Source: Ulva prolifera
Taxonomy: Eukaryota > Chlorophyta > Ulvophyceae > Ulvales > Ulvaceae
Reading direction: 5' to 3'
Assembly: GCA_023078555.1 (NCBI GenBank)
Contig: CM041198.1
Location: forward strand, 9,223,836-9,287,835
DNA length: 64,000 nt
Part shown: piece by piece, positions 59,001-64,000 of the stretch
Numbering within the stretch: position 1 is the stretch's first letter
Layout: every line of letters begins with the position of its first letter
Notes under the pieces: model-generated
Database searches by the model: none
Told to the model about the DNA's origin: nothing
The model's input: only the letters and a program-made list of their open reading frames with translations
Program-made: the position numbers and the translations under genes

Positions 59001-59540
59001 CCATTCAACGCAGTGTCCCTGGCACCACAGGATCGGCACACAGTGCGACAGCGGCACGCCCACATGCCAGCACATGTCCGCGCACACTCAAACCTTGCAA
59101 ACACTCTGATGCCCCCATCAGCGTCGCATTCCCAGTGAACGCGGTCGAGTACCCTGACAGCACGCATGTACAGATGGACCACAACGACCATATATGCGTA
59201 TGGAACATGCGTCGGGCAGCTGCGTGTGCGGACCTCTTGGGCTCCTTGTCCAGGCGGAAGACACGCTTGATGGCGTCCACGATCGCTGGAGTGCGTGATG
59301 CTCCGCCCACCCGCTCCACTGTATTGATGTCCTCCGCTCGCATCTGAGCCTTCCTCAAGGCTTGCTGAAGGACTCTCTCCACACGCACCACGAGCTCAGC
59401 GCTGAGCTGTTCGAACTCACCCAGTGTGACCTTGGACCTGTACATGTCACCGGGCATATGGATCCATTGCCAATGCTGCTACGAATCAGTGATTCGTAGC
59501 AGCAGTCTGTGCTGAAGCACTCATCAGACTTGACCTTCAT
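56002..59540 (-). CDS. HSP110-like gene, 5'-truncated at the palindrome centre (left arm)
   Basis: Paralogue of the HSP110 gene at 11546-15891. Visible exons: about 59540-59234 with EFEQLSAELVVRVERVLQQA and ERVGGASRTPAIVDAIKRVF, ending at AAGAG/GTCCGC; 58495-58180, which completes Ser and reads T-I-N-Q-K-E-C-V-A-R-G-C and is open throughout; a substrate-binding exon near 57762-57630 with GYWCTWNTSFFMDDSGIISV; and lid-like charged helices near 57127-56900 (KWLSEERALEEKDSAQIRNE) and 56840-56690. The tail frame ends at 56002. The whole ATPase N-terminus is absent, because only about 500 bp separate the first exon from the palindrome centre. A frame change lies near 59470, where a 29-bp palindrome interrupts the sequence. 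Confidence 0.7.
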
Positions 59541-60033
59541 GATATCATGGCGTCTGGTGGCATTCCGTGCCTATGCGTTTCCCCGGTGGTGCTACGCATA
59601 CCGATCTCTCTGAAGTTGTCCGTGTGACACATGAACCCCAAAGACCTGCCTTTTACCAGTAGGCATGTGGTCCCGTTCATTCAAAATTGTCCGTGTCCTC
59701 TCAAGGACGCAGCTAAGTAAACCCACATTCACCTATACTAGAAGCCGCGGCCTAACTGACTCAGAACCGCTGACTGTTACCAATCTAGAACAATCCAGAA
59801 CTATGGGGCATCAGGCGGCAGATCAAGCGCTACCATAAACCAGCTGGTGTGTTATCGGGGTCTTTACCAAACACAGCCTAGGCTCAACTTGAAACATGCT
59901 AACGGCATATGAGAGTCCTGAGACGTGCACACTGGGAGGACTAACTGATGGGAGCATGCCATCAGTTAGTTGGCACGTACCGCCGCGATGGCGGCATTCC
60001 TGCACTGCCCTTCGCAAGCCCGGTCAGAGCATG
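56054..60033. repeat. Left arm of a large palindrome
   Basis: Reverse complement of 60034-64000, with no spacer: the centre is the self-complementary AGAGCATGCATGCTCT at 60026-60041. Arms match along their whole visible length, differing mostly by single-base indels that add up to about 13 bp. Because the right arm runs to the window end, the true left limit may be at or beyond 56054. Confidence 0.93.
59660..59740 (+). repeat. SINE-like tail, copy C (left arm)
   Basis: ATGTGGTCCCGTTCATTC, then AATTGTCCGTGTCC and GCAGCTAAGTAAA, align in order with copies A and B. It lies within 400 bp of the palindrome centre. Confidence 0.5.
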
Positions 60034-60359
60034 CATGCTCTGACCGGGCTTGCGAAGGGCAGTGCAGGAATGCCGCCATCGCGGGTACGTGCCAACTAAC
60101 TGATGGCATGCTCCCATCAGTTATCCTCCCAGTGTGCACGTCTCAGGACTCTCATATGCCGTTAGCATGTTTCAAGTTGAGCCTAGGCTGTGTTTGGTAA
60201 AGACCCCGATAACACACCAGCTGGTTTATGTAGCGCTTGATCTGCCGCCTGATGCCCCATAGTTCTGGATGTTCTAGATTGGTAACAGTCAGCGGTTCTG
60301 AGTCAGTTAGGCCGCGGCTTCTAGTATAGGTGAATGTGGGTTTACTTAGCTGCGTCCTT

Positions 60360-60440
60360 GAGAGGACACGGACAATTTTGAATGAACGGGACCACATGCC
60401 TACTGGTAAAGGCAGGTCTTTGGGGTTCATGTGTCACACG
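60360..60440 (-). repeat. SINE-like tail, copy C mirror (right arm)
   Basis: Palindromic counterpart of 59660-59740, here on the minus strand, reading GTGGTCCCGTT. Confidence 0.5.
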
Positions 60441-60520
60441 GACAACTTCAGAGAGATCGGTATGCGTAGCACCACCGGGGAAACGCATAGGCACGGAATG
60501 CCACCAGACGCCATGATATC

Positions 60521-63500
60521 ATGAAGGTCAAGTCTGATGAGTGCTTCAGCACAGACTGCTGCTACGAATCACTGATTCGTAGCAGCATTGGCAATGGGAT
60601 CCATATGCCCGGTGACATGTCAGGTCCAAGGTCACCACTGGGTGAGTTCGAACAGCTCAGCGCTGAGCTCGTGGTGCGTGTGGAGAGAGTCCTTCAGCAA
60701 GCCTTGAGGAAGGCTCAGATGCGAGCGGAGGACATCAATACAGTGGAGCGGGTGGGCGGAGCATCACGCACTCCAGCGATCGTGGACGCCATCAAGCGTG
60801 TCTTCCGCCTGGACAAGGAGCCCAAAGGTCCGCACACGCAGCTGCCCGACGCATGTTCCATACGCATATATGGTCGTTGTGGTCCATCTGTACATGCGTG
60901 CTGTCAGGGTACTCGACCGCGTTCACTGGGAATGCGACGCTGATGGGGCATCAGAGTGTTTGCAAGGTTTGAGTGTGCGCGGACATGTGCTGGCATGTGG
61001 GCGTGCCGCTGTCGCACTGTGTGCCGATCCTGTGGTGCCAGGGACACTGCGTTGAATGGTGCAGCCGTTTCACATTCGGCAGACAGAGACGCACATGGCA
61101 GTGCACTGGACCCGTTCATGGCGCTCGCTGCAGGCCTCATGTGCACGCTCGCCGACTTGACACAAATTTTTTTTTTAAAGCACGTGACGCCAGCAGCAGC
61201 CGTTGTCCCTCCAATCTGGCACACTTGCGCAAGCCCAGCTGTGACCTGCCTCAGATCTCTAGAGGCGCGTAGCTGCAGTGAGGCTGCCGGGTCCGCACCG
61301 TCCAGGGCCTGTCATGATGCAGGGCTCGGGTCGCGTAGCCTCGACAGGCCGTGTTGGCATCTCCACTAACACTGCCTTAGTCAGTTTTGCTGAAGGCCAT
61401 CTCCTGCTGGCAGCATGAGAAGTACTGCAGCGACCCACAAAATGAATCCGGCTAGCAAATTTTGGATGCTTCGTGGAACAATGACATGGCGAGAGTCCAT
61501 TATGAGAGTGCATGTGTGCCTGCTGATCAGACCACAGTGCACTCAAGCGATTCCTGTGCAGTACAATCACCAGAAGGAGTGTGGGCTCGAGGGTGCACCA
61601 TTCATGCCGCTAGAAGAGGAGGCTTGTTTGCGGAGATGCCAGCGATCGCTGACAGTACCCCTACGCCGTCAACTGCTGCGTCGATACCTCGAAAAGTGGC
61701 AATCCACATGAACATGGTGACGGCAAGAAGAAGCTATTCATGTTCTCACAGTCTGGCGGTGAAGCTTCGTTCATGACGCCGGCTCAACCAACCCCATGTT
61801 TTTTGCCAAAGTGGTGCTCTCCCATGCGAGGGCGCCTGCAGATTGTCAGCGACCCAACCCGCTCGGATCCTCAGGTGACGCCCCATCTGGGACAAGGTCT
61901 CAATAGCACTGCTGTACATGCTTGAGTGGTAAGGTAGGTCTATCAATGCGATCTGGCACCAAGCACCACTGGCAGCATGGACGCCACAACGCAGCCATTT
62001 GAGACACCACAGCCACCGCCAAAAACATGGAGCAAGGCATAGTTGTTGTTCTCCGTTGTTGCATTCGAGCCTCTTCTTGAGGCCTACCAAAGCATGGGCT
62101 GATGTTAGACTGGCATGGGATTGGCAAGCTGCCTGCAATTTACTGTGCTGCTGGCTTACCGTACTTCAGCACCTGTCCTCCGATGTGGCCGATAGCATGG
62201 TCACATTGCGAATCGAGTGTCTTCACTGTCACTCAGGTGTCAGTGAACAAGCGCCAGCGACAAAGCGGTATCGGGTGGCGTGCTTGACATGGTTCGGCGT
62301 CCCCTGCAGGAGGCCCAGACCATCGTGCAAGTGGAGCCAGCAGAAGCACACCGAGGCTATTGGTGCACCTGGAATACATCTTTCTTCATGGACGACAGCG
62401 GAATCATCTCGGTCCAGGCAAAGACTTGCGGAACTGTGCGCCCTCCTGAACATGTTATCTGATGCGCTCGAGCCTGACCAGACACATGTACACAGGAGCA
62501 GGTTGCTATTCGATAATAATTCACGCAGTCATGGTGCCGCAATGGCTCTTTCTGCTGCCGGTGCCGCTTCATAGCCAATGACTATTAAGCCAATGATTGC
62601 TTCACTGCCATTGTGGGCTGGTGGGTCAGAGCAAGCAAATGGCCTAGGCCATTCGCGATTCGATTGCCAATCCTATCAGCGGGTGATGGCGACACGTCCT
62701 CCACGTGTGAGACCCTGACCGACACATTGTGTTGCTGGGTCAGGGCAATGGTCCAGATCTGGAGGGGCGCGCGAGTATCCATTCATGTGAATTCCTTGGA
62801 TTATCTGTGCCAAGTTTGATGCTGTCAACAGCCGTTCGGTGCACAAGCATGTCTCAATCTTGCCGAGTTCGCCCGAGACACGGAAACCCAGGCATTTGTT
62901 TTACTGTGGCAACTCCGATGCAGTTGGGATGGAGCCAGGCAGCAAGAATCCGGTACATCCCAGAGGTGCCACAGCATGTCGCTGCCAAGTGGCTTAGCGA
63001 GGAGAGAGCACTGGAAGAGAAGGACTCGGCACAGATCAGGAACGAGAGAAATCGCAATGAGCTGGAGAGGCACACGCTGCAGCTTCGCAAGTCGACACTC
63101 CCAGCGGCATCTATGGGCAGGTGATGACAGGCGATGAAGGGCGGAATTGGTCAGCGCCTTGCTGCAGCCGAGGCTATGCTTGCTACTGATGATGCAACAC
63201 CACAGGTATGCCGCTCTCGAAACCCATCGCAAGACAAGTCCGCCAGGTTCTGCTGACGCCAAGATGAGAGGGGCAGTCATGCAGGAGTGCGTCGACAGTC
63301 TTGAAGCATTGCAGCAGATAGCGAGTGACTTGCAAAAGCGCGCTGTGCAATCTGAAAGGGCCTTGGTTGCTGCAAGTTACGGTCAAGACGGGTCGCACCG
63401 CGCAAATTATCCCCCAAGCAGATCTGCCACCAACGGTCGCAACTACTATCGCCATGTAGTCCCTGGTGGAGGGGCCCCAGCCACTGGCAGCGGCGAACCT

Positions 63501-63932
63501 CAGTTGAAGAAAACGAGCATAGCCAATGCACCCAGCCCAGATGAGATGCAGCACATCGTGTCGCAGATTGCAGATGGTTGTGCCTTACTTAATGACTGCG
63601 ATTTGGCGTTGCTGTGTGAGTGCCCCAGTGGCCCTGCAATTGCAACGAGGCTCCGTGAGGTGCTTGAAACTCTAACAGAGATAGCTGAACTCAAAGCAAA
63701 CCTTGTGACTAAAAACAACCTGGGGCATAGCAGGACCAAATCCAGGGAAGCGCCAGCAATGCCTGGCCCGGCAGCAGCCACGGGACATGATCATGATGAC
63801 GAAGCAAATCTGATCGCCAACGACCAGTATGGGGCTATAGGACCTGCGCCACCAGCATGTCTAATGCGTCCGGACAACTTGCAGCGAAGTCGGCAGTTGA
63901 AAAAATGGCCATGCAGACCTGATCGTTGGTGA
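60521..63932 (+). pseudogene. HSP110-like gene copy, truncated and frameshifted (right arm)
   Basis: Mirror of the left-arm gene. The first exon (about 60640-60826) keeps EFEQLSAELVVRVERVLQQA and ERVGGASRTPAIVDAIKRVF, but the donor region reads CCCAAAGGTCC, one base short of the left arm. The next exon (about 61561-61890) has at least two lost bases that break the frame seen intact on the left. Lid and tail segments recur at about 62940-63100 and 63230-63900. As on the left, the N-terminal ATPase exons are missing. The breaks may be real decay or uncorrected long-read errors. Confidence 0.65.
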
Positions 63933-64000
63933 AAGCCAAGGGGAAGCGGGACCAGTACTCAGAGAACAGCCTGCAAAGTCTGTAAAGGCAGCTGCGACCT

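Larger units (their letters stand above)
60034..64000. repeat. Right arm of a large palindrome
   Basis: Inverted copy of 56054-60033, still matching at the last base of the window. Relative to the left arm it shows many 1-base losses, for example in GGAGTGTGGGCTCG and GCTGACAGTACC, both inside HSP110 exons. Confidence 0.93.

Overview
This is eukaryotic nuclear DNA, most probably from a green alga. Genes are split by introns that end almost uniformly in TGCAG and begin with GTG-type donors. The HSP110 genes carry motifs typical of the plant/algal HSP70-14/15 type. The DNA is packed with minisatellites, a chromovirus-type LTR retrotransposon and a Tnp2-type DNA transposon. No rRNA, intact tRNA, operon or CRISPR structure was seen. 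The lineage is an inference from these traits, not from a database match.

Layout. 1-6.3 kb: a repeat block with a 94-bp minisatellite (about 23 copies), a second minisatellite of strong hairpins with alternating 74/61-bp spacing, and about 110-bp inverted repeats at both ends. 8.0-9.9 kb: an HSP70 gene whose first exon is not found. 11.5-15.9 kb (minus): an HSP110 gene with seven resolvable exons. 17.0-23.3 kb (plus): a second HSP70, head-to-head with the HSP110 gene. Its first intron (4.4 kb) holds a 3.6-kb element with about 320-bp terminal inverted repeats around a 183-bp satellite, and its product lacks the C-terminal lid. 23.3-30.2 kb: unresolved DNA with a SINE-like element, a four-unit telomere-like tract and several unrecognised minus-strand ORFs.

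30237-40620: a complete, very young Ty3/gypsy chromovirus on the minus strand (1062-bp LTRs with one difference seen, TGAAG target duplication, PBS, polypurine tract, gag, a small linking ORF, and pol with a chromodomain). 42.2-52.7 kb: a Tnp2-type (EnSpm/Plavaka-like) transposon region. It has a zinc-finger transposase gene (minus), a divergent accessory gene with a zinc ribbon and coiled coil (plus), a third gene (minus), and an array of five 344-bp repeats directly after the transposase stop.

56.05 kb to the window end: a near-perfect palindrome centred at 60033/60034. Each arm carries a 5'-truncated HSP110-like gene reading away from the centre. The arms differ mainly by single-base indels, and the right-arm gene is frameshifted. 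This is either a real fold-back duplication or a long-read/assembly artefact.

The theme is a chaperone neighbourhood (two HSP70s, one HSP110, two partial HSP110s) rebuilt by repeats. HSP110 proteins are nucleotide-exchange factors for HSP70, so the head-to-head pair at 15.9-17.0 kb could share control. The element inside the HSP70 intron and the palindrome cutting HSP110 show these genes being reshaped by mobile DNA.
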